A stretch of 64,000 bases of DNA from Nocardia fusca NBRC 14340 (GTDB lineage Bacteria > Actinomycetota > Actinomycetes > Mycobacteriales > Mycobacteriaceae), in NCBI RefSeq assembly GCF_001618425.1, contig NZ_BDCU01000045.1, forward strand, positions 18,866-82,865, in the 5' to 3' direction. A program made the translations under genes and the position numbers. Positions 23,580 through 32,543 of this stretch are shown here, one piece after another. Below the pieces are notes generated by a model. It had not been told where the DNA came from, ran no database searches, and saw only the letters and a list, made by a program, of their open reading frames with translations. Within the stretch, counting starts at the first letter, position 1, and each line of letters begins with the position of its first letter.

Positions 23580-25652
23580 TCACTTCCCGGTTCGGCGCTC
23601 GATGAGCATCTGGGTGAAGAACTCGTAGATCAGGGCCGCCTGGAACGCCGACTGCTTGTTGTCGGCGGCGCCGCCGTGCCCGCCCTCGATGTTCTCGTGG
23701 TACCAGACCCGGTGCCCCTGGTCCTCCAGCAGCGCCGCCATTTTGCGGGCATGCCCCGGATGCACGCGATCGTCGCGGGTGGAGGTGGTCAGCAGGATCG
23801 GTGGGTAGGTCGCGCCCGCACCGGTTTCCGCGGCGCGCTGGTAGGGGGAGTACCGACTGATATACGCCCATTCCTCCGGCACATCCGGGTCACCGTATTC
23901 CGCCACCCAGGACGCACCCGCCAGCAGCCGGTGGTACCGCCGCATATCCAGTAGCGGCACCTGGCAGACGATCGCCCCGAACAATTCCGGGTACCGGGTG
24001 AGCATCACGCCCATCAGCAGACCGCCGTTACTGCCGCCGACGGCACCGAGCCGGTCGGCGGTGGTTATTCCACGGGCCACCAGATCGCGGGCGATCGAGG
24101 AGAAATCCTCGTACACCTTGTACCGGTTCTCCTTCTGCACCGAGGTATGCCACTGCGGCCCGTATTCCCCGCCGCCGCGGATATTGGTCATCACATAGGT
24201 GCCGCCCTGTTCCAGCCATCCGATACCGGAAGCGCCGCCGTAGCCGGGAGTCCGGGACACCTCGAACCCGCCATAGCCCGACATCACCGTGGGCGCCGGC
24301 GTATCCCGGGTATCGCGGTGCCGGATCACGAAGTACGGGATCGACGTTCCGTCATCCGAGCGCGCGAAGAACTGTTCGGTCTCGATACCGGTCGCGTCGA
24401 AGAACGCGGGCTCCTGTTTCCATTCGGTCACCGGCGCACCGACCGACCCCGCGAGCAGTGTCGTGGGTGTGGTGAACCCACTGGTCATGAGCATGTAGTC
24501 GTCCCCGCCCTCGAGCGGGTCGAGATTCATGATGCCGGTGGTGGCCATGGCGGGGGTGTCGGCGAGCGGTTCCGTACGCCAGCCCTCGGCGCCGGGGGTG
24601 AGGACGTACAGCTTGGTCTGCACATCCTCGAGGGTCACCAGCAGCAGATGGTTCTCGGTCCAGCCGTAACCGTGCAGCGAGGTGTGCGCGTCCGGCTCGA
24701 ACAGCACGTCGAAATCGCGCCCGCCGGCGCGGAAATCGGAGAAATTCGTGGCGACCAGGGCACCGGCGGGATAGGTGTTGCCCCCGACCTCCCACGGCGA
24801 TTTCAACCGGACCAGCAGCCATTCCTTGTACCACGACTCGTCGGCGTCCGACGGTGTCTCCAGGTGGGTCCGGGAACCGTCGTCCTCCAGCAGGAAGACC
24901 TCTTCGTTGAAGAAATCGGTGGCCTGTGCGATGTAGTGCCGCTCGTAGCCGGGGGTCCGGTCGTAACCCGCCGAGACGGAGACATCGGTTACCGCGCCCT
25001 CGAAAACTGTTTCCGCGGCTTCGAGCGCGGTGCCCCGGCGCCAGCGTTTCGCGATCCGCGGATATCCGGATCCGGTGAGCGAGCCGGGGCCGAAATCGGT
25101 TCCCACATATACGGAATCGATATCGATCCAGCTGATCCGCGACTTCGCCTCCGGCAGGAAGTAGCCCCCGTCCTCCGGAGCGATGAATTCGCGTGTTTCC
25201 ATATCGAATTCACGGACGACCTTGGCGTCGGCACCACCCCGCGACAGGCTGATCAGCGCCCGGCTCTGGGCCGGGCGCAACACTCCGGCACCGCCCCAGA
25301 CCCAGTTCTCGTCCTCGGCAGCGGCGACCGCGTCCAGGTCGATCAGGACATCCCATTCGGGATCCGCTTTCACGTATTCGGCGAAGGTGGTGCGCCGCCA
25401 CAGACCGCGCGGATGCGCCGCGTCGCGCCAGAAGTTGTACAGCCACTGCCCGCGCCGCCCGGGGAAGGCGATCTTGGCATCGGTATCCAGCATGTCCAGG
25501 ATCCGGCGCTGCAGTACATCGAACCGGTCGGCCGCGGCGAACCGCTCCATGACGACCTCGTTGTGCGCCCGGGCGAAATCGAGTGCCCGCTCGCCGGTGA
25601 CCTCTTCGAGCCAGAGGTAGGGATCGGCTTCGCTGTCCTGTACGCCACTCAT
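23580..25652 (-). CDS. prolyl oligopeptidase family serine peptidase
   Basis: A 690-residue S9-family peptidase that would cut short peptides after proline, in the cytoplasm (no signal peptide). The N-terminal part SEADPYLWLEEVTGERALDF and the propeller region (residues about 70-410) precede the catalytic alpha/beta domain. The nucleophile is in GAVGGSNGGLLMGVM near 523. The Asp lies in TTSTRDDRVHPGH and the His in ENIEGGHGGAADN. Lineage features such as PTVMSGYGGFEVSRTPGYGG match the bacterial prolyl endopeptidase-like group. ATG 25652 was chosen as the start; an upstream ATG at 25715 gives an unrelated basic extension. Confidence 0.92.
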   Translation of the reverse strand: MSGVQDSEADPYLWLEEVTGERALDFARAHNEVVMERFAAADRFDVLQRRILDMLDTDAKIAFPGRRGQWLYNFWRDAAHPRGLWRRTTFAEYVKADPEWDVLIDLDAVAAAEDENWVWGGAGVLRPAQSRALISLSRGGADAKVVREFDMETREFIAPEDGGYFLPEAKSRISWIDIDSVYVGTDFGPGSLTGSGYPRIAKRWRRGTALEAAETVFEGAVTDVSVSAGYDRTPGYERHYIAQATDFFNEEVFLLEDDGSRTHLETPSDADESWYKEWLLVRLKSPWEVGGNTYPAGALVATNFSDFRAGGRDFDVLFEPDAHTSLHGYGWTENHLLLVTLEDVQTKLYVLTPGAEGWRTEPLADTPAMATTGIMNLDPLEGGDDYMLMTSGFTTPTTLLAGSVGAPVTEWKQEPAFFDATGIETEQFFARSDDGTSIPYFVIRHRDTRDTPAPTVMSGYGGFEVSRTPGYGGASGIGWLEQGGTYVMTNIRGGGEYGPQWHTSVQKENRYKVYEDFSSIARDLVARGITTADRLGAVGGSNGGLLMGVMLTRYPELFGAIVCQVPLLDMRRYHRLLAGASWVAEYGDPDVPEEWAYISRYSPYQRAAETGAGATYPPILLTTSTRDDRVHPGHARKMAALLEDQGHRVWYHENIEGGHGGAADNKQSAFQAALIYEFFTQMLIERRTGK

Positions 25653-25775
25653 CCGACCATTGTCACCCAGCCGGGCGGGCGGTACGGAACCGTGGCGGAT
25701 CCGACGCGGCCGCACCCATGCGCACGGCCGTCGAGCAGGTCGGCGAAGGCCACCCCGGCGCCTCCCGGTCCGAGC

Positions 25776-27101
25776 TCACCCGGCCTCGGGTTCGGCCAGC
25801 TTCGTCCACTGATCGAGGCTGGTGGGGATGGCGGCGCCGGGCGGGTGGTCGGAGGATGCACCGGTCGGGAAGAGGGCCAGATCCTCCCGCCCGGACAGCC
25901 ATGCGTAGGCACCGGGCTTGGTCTCCATAGCACCCAGATGACCTACCTCACCGCCGGGCACCGTATACACCTGAACTTGCTCCGGCCGTAGTTGTTCAGC
26001 GATTTTGTGCGCATGGGCGGAGGGTGTGAGTCCGTCTCCGCTCGCGGTCCATATCATCGTCGGACAGTTGATATCGCCGAGTTCGAAGCCCCAGGGTGTG
26101 CCCATGGAGGTCGTCAGATCCTTCTTCCAGGCCACCTCACCCTTTGCCAAGGCTTCGGTGTACATCGCGCACAGCTTTTCGGCGTTTCTGCCCACGGTTT
26201 CTCTATCGGCCGCGCCGAGCTCATCTCTCGGAATACCGATGATCGTTGTCGGATCGGTGGGAGAGGCCCGAAAATTCATGATCTTGGTATCACACGCGTC
26301 GATGAGTTGCCCCACCTTTGTATCCAGGCCCTTGGCCGATATATCCAACCCGGCTTGCTGGGTCATGCCCACGAAATAGTCATTTTTCATCAGGTCGGGC
26401 GGTGCGAGGGGGACGAGCAGCGCGAGCCTGGTGACCCGGTCGGGCAGGCCGGCCGCTACAGCCGCTGCGTGGGGAGTGCCGCCGGACCTACCGACGACAG
26501 CGAATTCACCGATTCCCAGATGGTCCGCGATCGCTCGGACATGCTCGGCGGAATCGGCAACTCTCGCTCCCGGCTGTAGATCGGATCCGCCGTAACCCGC
26601 GCGGTCGTAGGTGATCAGCCGGACGTCCAGGCGATCGAGTAGCTCGGGCGGAGCGGTGTCCACTCGGCTGCCCGGCGTTCCGTGGATCTGGATTATCGGT
26701 GTTCCGCCTTCCGGCCCCTCGGCACGGCACTGCAATCTGCTTCCGTTGGGGAGAATGACGACGAAATCACCAGGATGCCGATCCCCTCCCCGCATTTCTG
26801 GACCAGGCGGACCAGGCGGACCACCACCGGATCCGGAGCCGCCGGACATTTCGTTCCGGTGGCCGCGGCCACCGCTGACATTCGTGTCGCTGTGCATGGG
26901 CGACACGCTGCGCGACGCACCGAGTCCACCGGGGGTGAGCTTTCGAAATCGATCGGCGCCGCGGTACTCGGACACTGCGGACGGAAGAGCGTGCCCGACG
27001 GCCGCGGACGGAGTCGCGAATATCGTCGCGTAATCGCCCGTGGCTGCCCGCAATCTATTGCAAACAGCCGCACACAGATTCTGAAGGCTATCTCCGAGCA
27101 C
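25776..27101 (-). CDS. alpha/beta hydrolase with long N-terminal extension
   Basis: The C-terminal 330 residues form an alpha/beta hydrolase: PIIQIHGTPGSRVDTAPPEL (oxyanion loop), LITYDRAGYGGSD, nucleophile elbow VVGRSGGTPHA, acid near SGDGLTP and His in GGEVGHLGAM. It is preceded by about 110 residues: a helical piece (LGDSLQNLCAAVCNRLRAAT) and a Gly/Pro-rich linker (GGSGSGGGPPGPPGPE). The open frame extends upstream of GTG 27101 without a good start. Internal ATGs before the linker (at MHSDTN or MSGGSG) could be the real start, removing the helical piece. No signal peptide is seen. It lies 123 bp upstream of the prolyl oligopeptidase on the same strand. Confidence 0.72.
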   Translation of the reverse strand: MLGDSLQNLCAAVCNRLRAATGDYATIFATPSAAVGHALPSAVSEYRGADRFRKLTPGGLGASRSVSPMHSDTNVSGGRGHRNEMSGGSGSGGGPPGPPGPEMRGGDRHPGDFVVILPNGSRLQCRAEGPEGGTPIIQIHGTPGSRVDTAPPELLDRLDVRLITYDRAGYGGSDLQPGARVADSAEHVRAIADHLGIGEFAVVGRSGGTPHAAAVAAGLPDRVTRLALLVPLAPPDLMKNDYFVGMTQQAGLDISAKGLDTKVGQLIDACDTKIMNFRASPTDPTTIIGIPRDELGAADRETVGRNAEKLCAMYTEALAKGEVAWKKDLTTSMGTPWGFELGDINCPTMIWTASGDGLTPSAHAHKIAEQLRPEQVQVYTVPGGEVGHLGAMETKPGAYAWLSGREDLALFPTGASSDHPPGAAIPTSLDQWTKLAEPEAG

Positions 27102-27377
27102 GAATTCGACCGCATCCAGCCATAACCCGGACTGCGGCGAATTTCGAGTCGAATAGCGAATCAGGGCGGACCGGTGTGGACCGGCCGATCTCAGCGCGGG
27201 AAGAACCGCTCCGGCCGACCGCTGACAACTTCCACGTCGACATCAACCCACACCTCTAGAACACTGGGAAAACCGGGGCCTCATCTAACCACGAGGATCG
27301 ACGCCGGGCCCTGGACGAGGGTAGCCACCGTCGGACAGTCGATCGGTTGCGCCGGAAACGGCTGCCACTCCAGATGG
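27102..27377. other. non-coding gap before the siderophore genes
   Basis: No gene is supported between the hydrolase and the siderophore-interacting protein, which diverge. It must contain the hydrolase promoter. The open frame continues leftward without a recognised start. The right end adjoins the IdeR box. Confidence 0.4.
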
Positions 27378-27396
27378 TTAGGCTTTGCTAACCTAA
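27378..27396. promoter_or_regulatory. IdeR/DtxR iron box
   Basis: TTAGGCTTTGCTAACCTAA matches 16 of 19 positions of the consensus TTAGGTTAGGCTAACCTAA. It ends 5 bp before the ATG of the siderophore-interacting protein gene, so iron-loaded IdeR would block its transcription. Confidence 0.85.
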
Positions 27397-27401
27397 CCGG
27401 C

Positions 27402-28235
27402 ATGGCGACGCGGACCAAATACGTCAAACCGGAGCAGCGGCGGATCTGCACCGCCGAAACCTTGGCCGCCGAGCGTATCGGCCACAGCTTCATCCGGGTC
27501 ACGGTGGGCGGTCCCGATCTCGCCGATTTCGTGCCGATGGGCTACGACCAGTGGATCCGTCTCTTCCTGCCGCGGGAGCGGCAAACCGGTCTGCGCCTGC
27601 CCACCGCGGCACAGAACACCCTCTGGTACACGCAATGCCTGGCGATGAGCAGTGATACCCGGCCACTGATCCGCAACTACACCGTGCGCGGGTTTCGCCC
27701 CGCCGGCGCCGGATTCTTCGGCGAGCACGCCGAGATCGATGTGGACTTCGTCGCCCATGGGGATTCCGGCCCGGCCTCCGCATGGGCCGCCCAGGTGCGC
27801 CCGGGCATACCCATCGGCCTGCTCGACGAAGGCATCATGTATCAGGCTCCGCCGCATGCCAGCTGGTCACTGCTGGTCGGCGACGAGAGCGCCTTGCCGG
27901 CGATCGCGGGTGTGCTGCGATCGGCGCCGCGGGATCTGTGCGGGGCGGCGTATATCGAGGTCCCCCACCGGACGGATATCCAGGACCTGGGCGAGCCGAC
28001 GGGCGTGCGGGTGCACTGGCTGCCCCGCGCCGACCCTCGCGTCCGGATCGGTAGGCCGGCCACCGAAGCGGTGCGCGCGGCGGCCCTCCCGGACGGGCCC
28101 GGCTACGCCTTCGTCGCCGGCGAGCAGCAACTCGTCGCCGGAGTGCGTCGCCACCTGGTGCGCGACCGCGGAGTGCCCAGATCCGACATCATGTTCAGCG
28201 GTTTCTGGCGCCTCGGCCAGGCCGCCTCGAATTGA
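27402..28235 (+). CDS. siderophore-interacting protein (ferric-siderophore reductase type)
   Basis: FAD/NAD(P)H-binding protein of the ViuB/SIP family that reduces ferric siderophores in the cytoplasm to release Fe2+. The 277-residue protein contains the FAD motif RNYTVRGFRPAGAGFFGEHA near 90, and VDFVAHGDSGPASAWAAQVRPG, a family hallmark (HG-x-GPAS-W). The C-terminal SIP part is SWSLLVGDESALPAIAGVL, then YAFVAGEQQLVAGVRRHL and a closing SGFWRLGQ. An IdeR box overlaps its promoter. It heads the iron-uptake cluster that continues with a binding lipoprotein, permeases and ATPase. Confidence 0.92.
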   Translation: MATRTKYVKPEQRRICTAETLAAERIGHSFIRVTVGGPDLADFVPMGYDQWIRLFLPRERQTGLRLPTAAQNTLWYTQCLAMSSDTRPLIRNYTVRGFRPAGAGFFGEHAEIDVDFVAHGDSGPASAWAAQVRPGIPIGLLDEGIMYQAPPHASWSLLVGDESALPAIAGVLRSAPRDLCGAAYIEVPHRTDIQDLGEPTGVRVHWLPRADPRVRIGRPATEAVRAAALPDGPGYAFVAGEQQLVAGVRRHLVRDRGVPRSDIMFSGFWRLGQAASN

Positions 28236-28348
28236 TCGCCAAGCCGGTCGGTCGCGCGATCGCGGGTGCCCGGATCCGCACGACGGGGCGGATATCGGTG
28301 AACACACCCGGCGGTCATCGCGATCGTCCCGAGCACCGCCCTCCCGAC

Positions 28349-28380
28349 GGAGTCGTGGCAGCGGGTCTGCCCACGACTCC
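28349..28380. terminator. bidirectional terminator hairpin
   Basis: GGAGTCGTGG (28349-28358) pairs with CCACGACTCC (28371-28380) around a 12-nt loop. It lies between the convergent siderophore-interacting protein and binding-protein genes. Confidence 0.65.
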
Positions 28381-28409
28381 CCGGCAACCGGTGATCGGCG
28401 CCCGATCGA

Positions 28410-29426
28410 TCAGGGGATCAGATCCTTGCGCGGATCGACACCGAAGTGTTCGGCGAGCGTGGTGATCGAGGCGTGCGCACCCTGCACACTCACCGAGAGG
28501 ACGAACGGCTCGTCGTCGACGTGCACGATATCGCCGGTGAGGCGCTGCCACAGCGGATTGGCTTCGAAGGACGCCTGTTGATCCCGGCTGGAGTCCCCTT
28601 CGGCTCCCGGCGGGGTGTACGCCGACACCATGACGATTCCCGCGTCGGCCGCGAGGATCTGCTCCACCGACAGCGGGGTGAAGATGCTGTCGTTGTCGTC
28701 GGGTGCGCCGGCGGGGCGTGGGATACCCATATCCGCCATGATCTCGCCGATGAACGAACTGCTGGAGTAGAGCCGGGCGGTGTTCTCACCGGCGAATCGG
28801 ACCAGCGAATAGGTGACGCCGGGATGCGCGGCCCGGATCTGTTCACCCACCGCGGCGGCGCGCTCCTCGTAGCCGGTCACCAACTCTTCGGCTCTGTCCT
28901 TCCGGCCCAGCGCCGCGCCGAGGAGTACGACGTTCTGCTTCCACGTGGGACCCGTGGTCTCCGAGAACACCGTCGGTGCGATCTTGGACAACTGATCGTA
29001 GAGCGGCTCGTGGCGCACTTTCGCCGAGATGATCAGGTCGGGTTCGAGTTCCAGGATCTGTTCCAGATTCGGCTCGGCTATCGTGCCGACGTTGACCGAA
29101 TCGGCCACCACATCATCGATATCGCCCAGGTAGTCCGGGAAGGGATTGTCCCGGTCCTCGCGATACTGGACGTAACCGACGAGGGGGGCGTCGAGCAGCA
29201 GCGCGGCGTCGGAGAAGCTCGGATCCAGTGCGACAACGCGTTCCGGTGGCGCCTCGATGGTCGTGGTCCCCATGGCGTGCTCGATCGAGATCGGGGCGCC
29301 CCCCGCATCCACGGAAGCGCTCGAACCGGGGTCGCCCGAACCACACGCTGCGGCGAACAGCAGTCCGCCTACCAACAGGGGAGCCAGTGATCGCTGGGCT
29401 ATCGACCGCGGGGACGTCACTCGCAT
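28410..29426 (-). CDS. ferric-siderophore-binding lipoprotein
   Basis: Substrate-binding protein of a Fe3+-siderophore ABC transporter, anchored outside the membrane. The 338-residue precursor has a basic N-terminus, a hydrophobic core and lipobox FAAACGSG (Cys28). The periplasmic-binding FecB/FepB fold follows: ERVVALDPSFSDAALLLDAP, EPNLEQILELEPDLIISAKV, YSLVRFAGENTARLYSSSSF and LSVEQILAADAGIVMVSAYT. It is transcribed away from the permease genes; the 93-bp gap holds an iron-box-like sequence. It belongs functionally with the two FecCD permeases and the ATPase that follow. Confidence 0.92.
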   Translation of the reverse strand: MRVTSPRSIAQRSLAPLLVGGLLFAAACGSGDPGSSASVDAGGAPISIEHAMGTTTIEAPPERVVALDPSFSDAALLLDAPLVGYVQYREDRDNPFPDYLGDIDDVVADSVNVGTIAEPNLEQILELEPDLIISAKVRHEPLYDQLSKIAPTVFSETTGPTWKQNVVLLGAALGRKDRAEELVTGYEERAAAVGEQIRAAHPGVTYSLVRFAGENTARLYSSSSFIGEIMADMGIPRPAGAPDDNDSIFTPLSVEQILAADAGIVMVSAYTPPGAEGDSSRDQQASFEANPLWQRLTGDIVHVDDEPFVLSVSVQGAHASITTLAEHFGVDPRKDLIP

Positions 29427-29469
29427 GAGGTCACCTTTCGTTCAGGTGGGCTACCACGCGACATTCCGA

Positions 29470-29488
29470 TAAGGATAGGCTGCCCAAT
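29470..29488. promoter_or_regulatory. IdeR-like box between binding protein and permease genes
   Basis: TAAGGATAGGCTGCCCAAT matches 13 of 19 positions of the IdeR consensus with the core TAGGCT intact. It lies in the divergent promoter region of the binding-protein and permease genes. A second inverted repeat, TTGCT-N7-AGCAA, follows at 29492-29508. Confidence 0.55.
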
Positions 29489-29519
29489 GCGTTGCTGAAC
29501 CTTAGCAAGGAGAACCGAG

Positions 29520-30623
29520 ATGGCGACAGGTACCGGTGCGAGCGAACCGGTGACCGGCGATACCACCTCGGAGGTGCCGGGATCACCGGTCGGATCGCCG
29601 GTCTCGCCGCGCAGCGGGGCCGCGCCTCGTCCCGGCCGCTCACCGCTGGTCATGGTGGGCGTGCCGGTCGCCGCGGTGGTGGCGGCCGTACTGGTGAGCG
29701 TCTGTGTCGGCAGCAGCCCGTCGACGGTGCCGGAGGCATGGCATGCGATCTTCACCCCCACCGGCACCGATATGGACGTGACGATCCGTGAACTCCGCTG
29801 GCCGCGCACCCTCGTGGGCATCGCCGCGGGAGCGTGTCTGGGTGTAGCCGGAATCCTGACCCAGGGGCATACGCGCAACGCTGTCGCCGAGCCGGGCCTG
29901 CTCGGTATCAACCAGGGCGCGGCGCTCGCGATCGTCTCCGCCACGTTCCTGTTCGGCGCCCTGCCGGTGCATGCCCAGGCGGGTTTGGCCTTCGTGGGCG
30001 CCCTGATCGCCGGTGTGGTGGTGTTCGCGGTCGGTACCGCCGCCCGTAACGGGGCGACGCCGATCACGCTGGTGTTGTCCGGCGCGGCCGTCACCGCGCT
30101 GTGCGGCGGCCTGGTCACCGGACTGGTACTGCTCGACAGCGCGTCCTTGGACACGCTGCGGTTCTGGCAGGTGGGCTCACTCGCGGCGCGTCCGCACACG
30201 CTCGAGGCGATCTGGCCCTTCGCGGTCGCGGGGCTGGTGCTCGCCGTGCTCAATATCGGCGCGCTCAACACGCTCGCTCTCGGCGAGGATGCGGCGCGAT
30301 CGCTCGGAACCTCGGTACCGATCGCGCGGTGTGCCGGCATCGTGGCGATCACGCTGCTGGCCGGCTCCGCGGTCACCATGGCCGGGCCGATCGCCTTCGC
30401 CGGGTTGCTGGTGCCCCATATCGCCCGGGCCCTCGTCGGTGCCGACTACCGTCGTTCGGTGCCCGCGGCGGCCGCGTTCGGCATATTCCTGGTCCTCGTC
30501 GCCGATACCGCCGGCCGGGTCATCGCCCGGCCGGGAGAATTGTCGGTCGGGGTCGTGCTCGCGGTCATCGGAGCCCCGTTCTTCGTACTCCTCGCTCGGC
30601 GCCGCCGGCTGGTGACCGTATGA
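29520..30623 (+). CDS. FecCD-family siderophore ABC permease
   Basis: Membrane subunit of the iron-siderophore importer. The 367-residue protein has a 40-residue Pro/Ser/Gly-rich cytoplasmic extension, then about nine helices. FecCD elements are RELRWPRTLVGIAAGACLGVAG, GHTRNAVAEPGLLGINQGAA, GEDAARSLGTSVPIAR (coupling loop to the ATPase) and AGPIAFAGLLVPHIARALVG. The ATG at 29520 has AAGGAGAACCGAG upstream. The ATGA at 30620-30623 overlaps the next permease gene, so the two are co-translated. Confidence 0.92.
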   Translation: MATGTGASEPVTGDTTSEVPGSPVGSPVSPRSGAAPRPGRSPLVMVGVPVAAVVAAVLVSVCVGSSPSTVPEAWHAIFTPTGTDMDVTIRELRWPRTLVGIAAGACLGVAGILTQGHTRNAVAEPGLLGINQGAALAIVSATFLFGALPVHAQAGLAFVGALIAGVVVFAVGTAARNGATPITLVLSGAAVTALCGGLVTGLVLLDSASLDTLRFWQVGSLAARPHTLEAIWPFAVAGLVLAVLNIGALNTLALGEDAARSLGTSVPIARCAGIVAITLLAGSAVTMAGPIAFAGLLVPHIARALVGADYRRSVPAAAAFGIFLVLVADTAGRVIARPGELSVGVVLAVIGAPFFVLLARRRRLVTV

Positions 30624-31702
30624 GCGGCCCGGTCCCGGACCTGCTCGCGCCCACCCGCGTCGTGCGGTGGGGCCCGGTGTCGGTGCGCGTCACGCCCCGA
30701 GCGCTATGGGTCGGTGGGGCGTTGGCCCTGCTGGCCTTGGCGGCCACCGCGATCCATATCGCCAACGGCGGTTCCGCGCTACCGCTCGACGCGGTCGTCC
30801 GGGCGCTGCTGGGCGACGACTCGAATTCCCGGCTCCACCTCGCCGTGACGGAATTCCGGGCGCCGCGCGCCGTGGGGGCCGTCATAGCGGGCGGCTGTCT
30901 GGCCATGGCGGGGGCAATCACCCAGACCGTCGCACGCAACCCGCTCGCCAGCCCCGATGTCCTCGGCGTGACGGCCGGCGCCTCGCTCGGCGCGGTCTCC
31001 GTGCTGGTGCTGGCCGGTGGTGGCGCCGCCGGGCTCAGTGGGTTCGCCGCTCGGGTCGGGCTGCCGGTCGCCGCATTCGGCGGCGGGATCCTGGCCGGAA
31101 TCCTGCTCTTCCTGCTGGCCTTTTCCGCGAGTCTCGACAGCTACCGCCTGGTGCTCGTCGGGATCGGCATCAACGGGCTCGCGGTGAGCCTGACGACCTG
31201 GATGCTGACCCTCGGTGATGTCAGCAACGCGGCCCAGGCGCTGACCTGGATGTCCGGTTCACTCAACGGCAAGGACTGGCCGCTGATCCAGCCGATGGCA
31301 CTGCTGGCCCTGGTCCTGCTGGTGGGTGCGCTGCTGCTGGGGCGGCGGCTGATGCTGCTGACCATGGACGACGATATCGCGCTCGGACTGGGCATCCGGA
31401 TCGGCCGCCTTCGCCTGTACGCCCTGTCCCTCGCGACGCTGCTGGCTTCCACCGGTGTCGTGGTCGCGGGTCCGCTCGTCTTCGTCGCTCTGGCGAGTCC
31501 CCAGATCGCACGGCTGCTCACCCGGTCGACCGTGCCACCGATCCTGGCTTCCGGATTGGTCGGCATCGTATTCGTCTCGATCGCCGACACCCTCGCCGCG
31601 AACGCGCTGCCGGTATCGCTGCCGGTCGGTGTGGCGACCGCGGTGCTGGGCGGGCCGTATCTCCTCTTTCTGGTCCTGCGGAACCAAAGGAAGCTGACGT
31701 GA
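30620..31702 (+). CDS. FecCD-family siderophore ABC permease, second subunit
   Basis: Partner membrane subunit of the importer, 360 residues with about nine helices. It shows EFRAPRAVGAVIAGGCLAMAG, QTVARNPLASPDVLGVTAGA (typical FecCD N-P-L-A-x-P-D/x-x-L-G), LTWMSGSLNGKDW, DDDIALGLGIRIGRLR (coupling loop) and AGPLVFVALASPQIARLLTR. The start overlaps the previous stop (ATGA), and its own stop overlaps the GTG of the ATPase gene (GTGA), showing a tightly coupled operon. The frame is open further upstream but overlaps the first permease, so the internal ATG at 30620 is the start. Confidence 0.92.
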   Translation: MSGPVPDLLAPTRVVRWGPVSVRVTPRALWVGGALALLALAATAIHIANGGSALPLDAVVRALLGDDSNSRLHLAVTEFRAPRAVGAVIAGGCLAMAGAITQTVARNPLASPDVLGVTAGASLGAVSVLVLAGGGAAGLSGFAARVGLPVAAFGGGILAGILLFLLAFSASLDSYRLVLVGIGINGLAVSLTTWMLTLGDVSNAAQALTWMSGSLNGKDWPLIQPMALLALVLLVGALLLGRRLMLLTMDDDIALGLGIRIGRLRLYALSLATLLASTGVVVAGPLVFVALASPQIARLLTRSTVPPILASGLVGIVFVSIADTLAANALPVSLPVGVATAVLGGPYLLFLVLRNQRKLT

Positions 31703-32490
31703 GTCACCCGGAAACGAAGTCCGTACTACGCGCGGAGAATCTCGCCCTCGGCTACGACGGCGCCGCTGTCGTCACCGATCTGACCTTCGATGTTCCGACC
31801 GGATCGGTCACGTCGATCATCGGCCCCAACGGCTGCGGGAAGTCGACGTTGTTGCGCGGCCTCGGCCGGCTGATAGCTCCCCGGGCCGGTCGAGTCCTGC
31901 TCGACGGCAAGCCGATCGGCACACTGCCCACCCGGCAGGTCGCCCGGCGCGTCGGCATCCTGCCTCAGTCCCCCCTCGCGCCGCCCGGTCTCACGGTCGC
32001 CGATCTCGTCTCGCGCGGGCGCCATCCCAGGCAACGCTGGTACGAACAGTTCTCCGTCCTCGACGAGGCAACGCTGCGGCACGTCCTGAACAGCACCGGA
32101 ATGCTCGACCTGGCCGGCGCCCGGCTCGAAGAACTCTCCGGTGGCCAACGGCAACGGGCGTGGATATCCATGACACTCGCCCAGGAAACCGACATCATGC
32201 TGCTGGACGAGCCGACGACCTATCTGGACCTGGCACATCAGGTGGAACTGCTGGAATTGATCGTGCGGATGAACCGCGAGCACAACCGGACCGTTCTCAT
32301 GGTGCTGCACGACATCTCGCTGGCCGCCCGCTACAGCGACCATCTCGTCGCGATGAAGAACGGCGCCATCGTCACCCAGGGCACCCCCGAGCAGGTCGTA
32401 CGCCCGGACGTGCTGCGCGATGTCTTCGGCCTCGCCGCGCAGGTGGTCACCGAGCCGACCGCGGGCCGCCCGCACGTCATCCCGCTCTGA
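31699..32490 (+). CDS. siderophore ABC transporter ATP-binding protein
   Basis: Energises the importer. The 263-residue FepC/FecE-type ATPase has Walker A GPNGCGKSTLLR near residue 39, Q-loop GILPQSPLAPPG, signature LSGGQRQRAWI, Walker B DIMLLDEPTTYLDLAHQ and the switch His in MVLHDISLAARYSDH. It starts with GTG inside a GTGA overlap with the second permease. It completes a binding protein, two-permease and one-ATPase set. No siderophore biosynthesis genes are nearby, so the ligand may be a siderophore made elsewhere or taken from others. Confidence 0.94.
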   Translation: MSHPETKSVLRAENLALGYDGAAVVTDLTFDVPTGSVTSIIGPNGCGKSTLLRGLGRLIAPRAGRVLLDGKPIGTLPTRQVARRVGILPQSPLAPPGLTVADLVSRGRHPRQRWYEQFSVLDEATLRHVLNSTGMLDLAGARLEELSGGQRQRAWISMTLAQETDIMLLDEPTTYLDLAHQVELLELIVRMNREHNRTVLMVLHDISLAARYSDHLVAMKNGAIVTQGTPEQVVRPDVLRDVFGLAAQVVTEPTAGRPHVIPL

Positions 32491-32543
32491 TCGGTGCGAG
32501 AACGCCGCGGCCGCCTGCAGCTGGTGGACCGGCCTGCGGGGGC

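Noticed and set aside
24147..25991. 614-codon open frame on the plus strand
   Set aside because: Antisense to the prolyl oligopeptidase gene, whose catalytic motifs are all present.
30101..30619. N-terminal extension of the second FecCD permease
   Set aside because: It would overlap the first permease over 500 bp; the ATGA coupling at 30620 is the standard arrangement.
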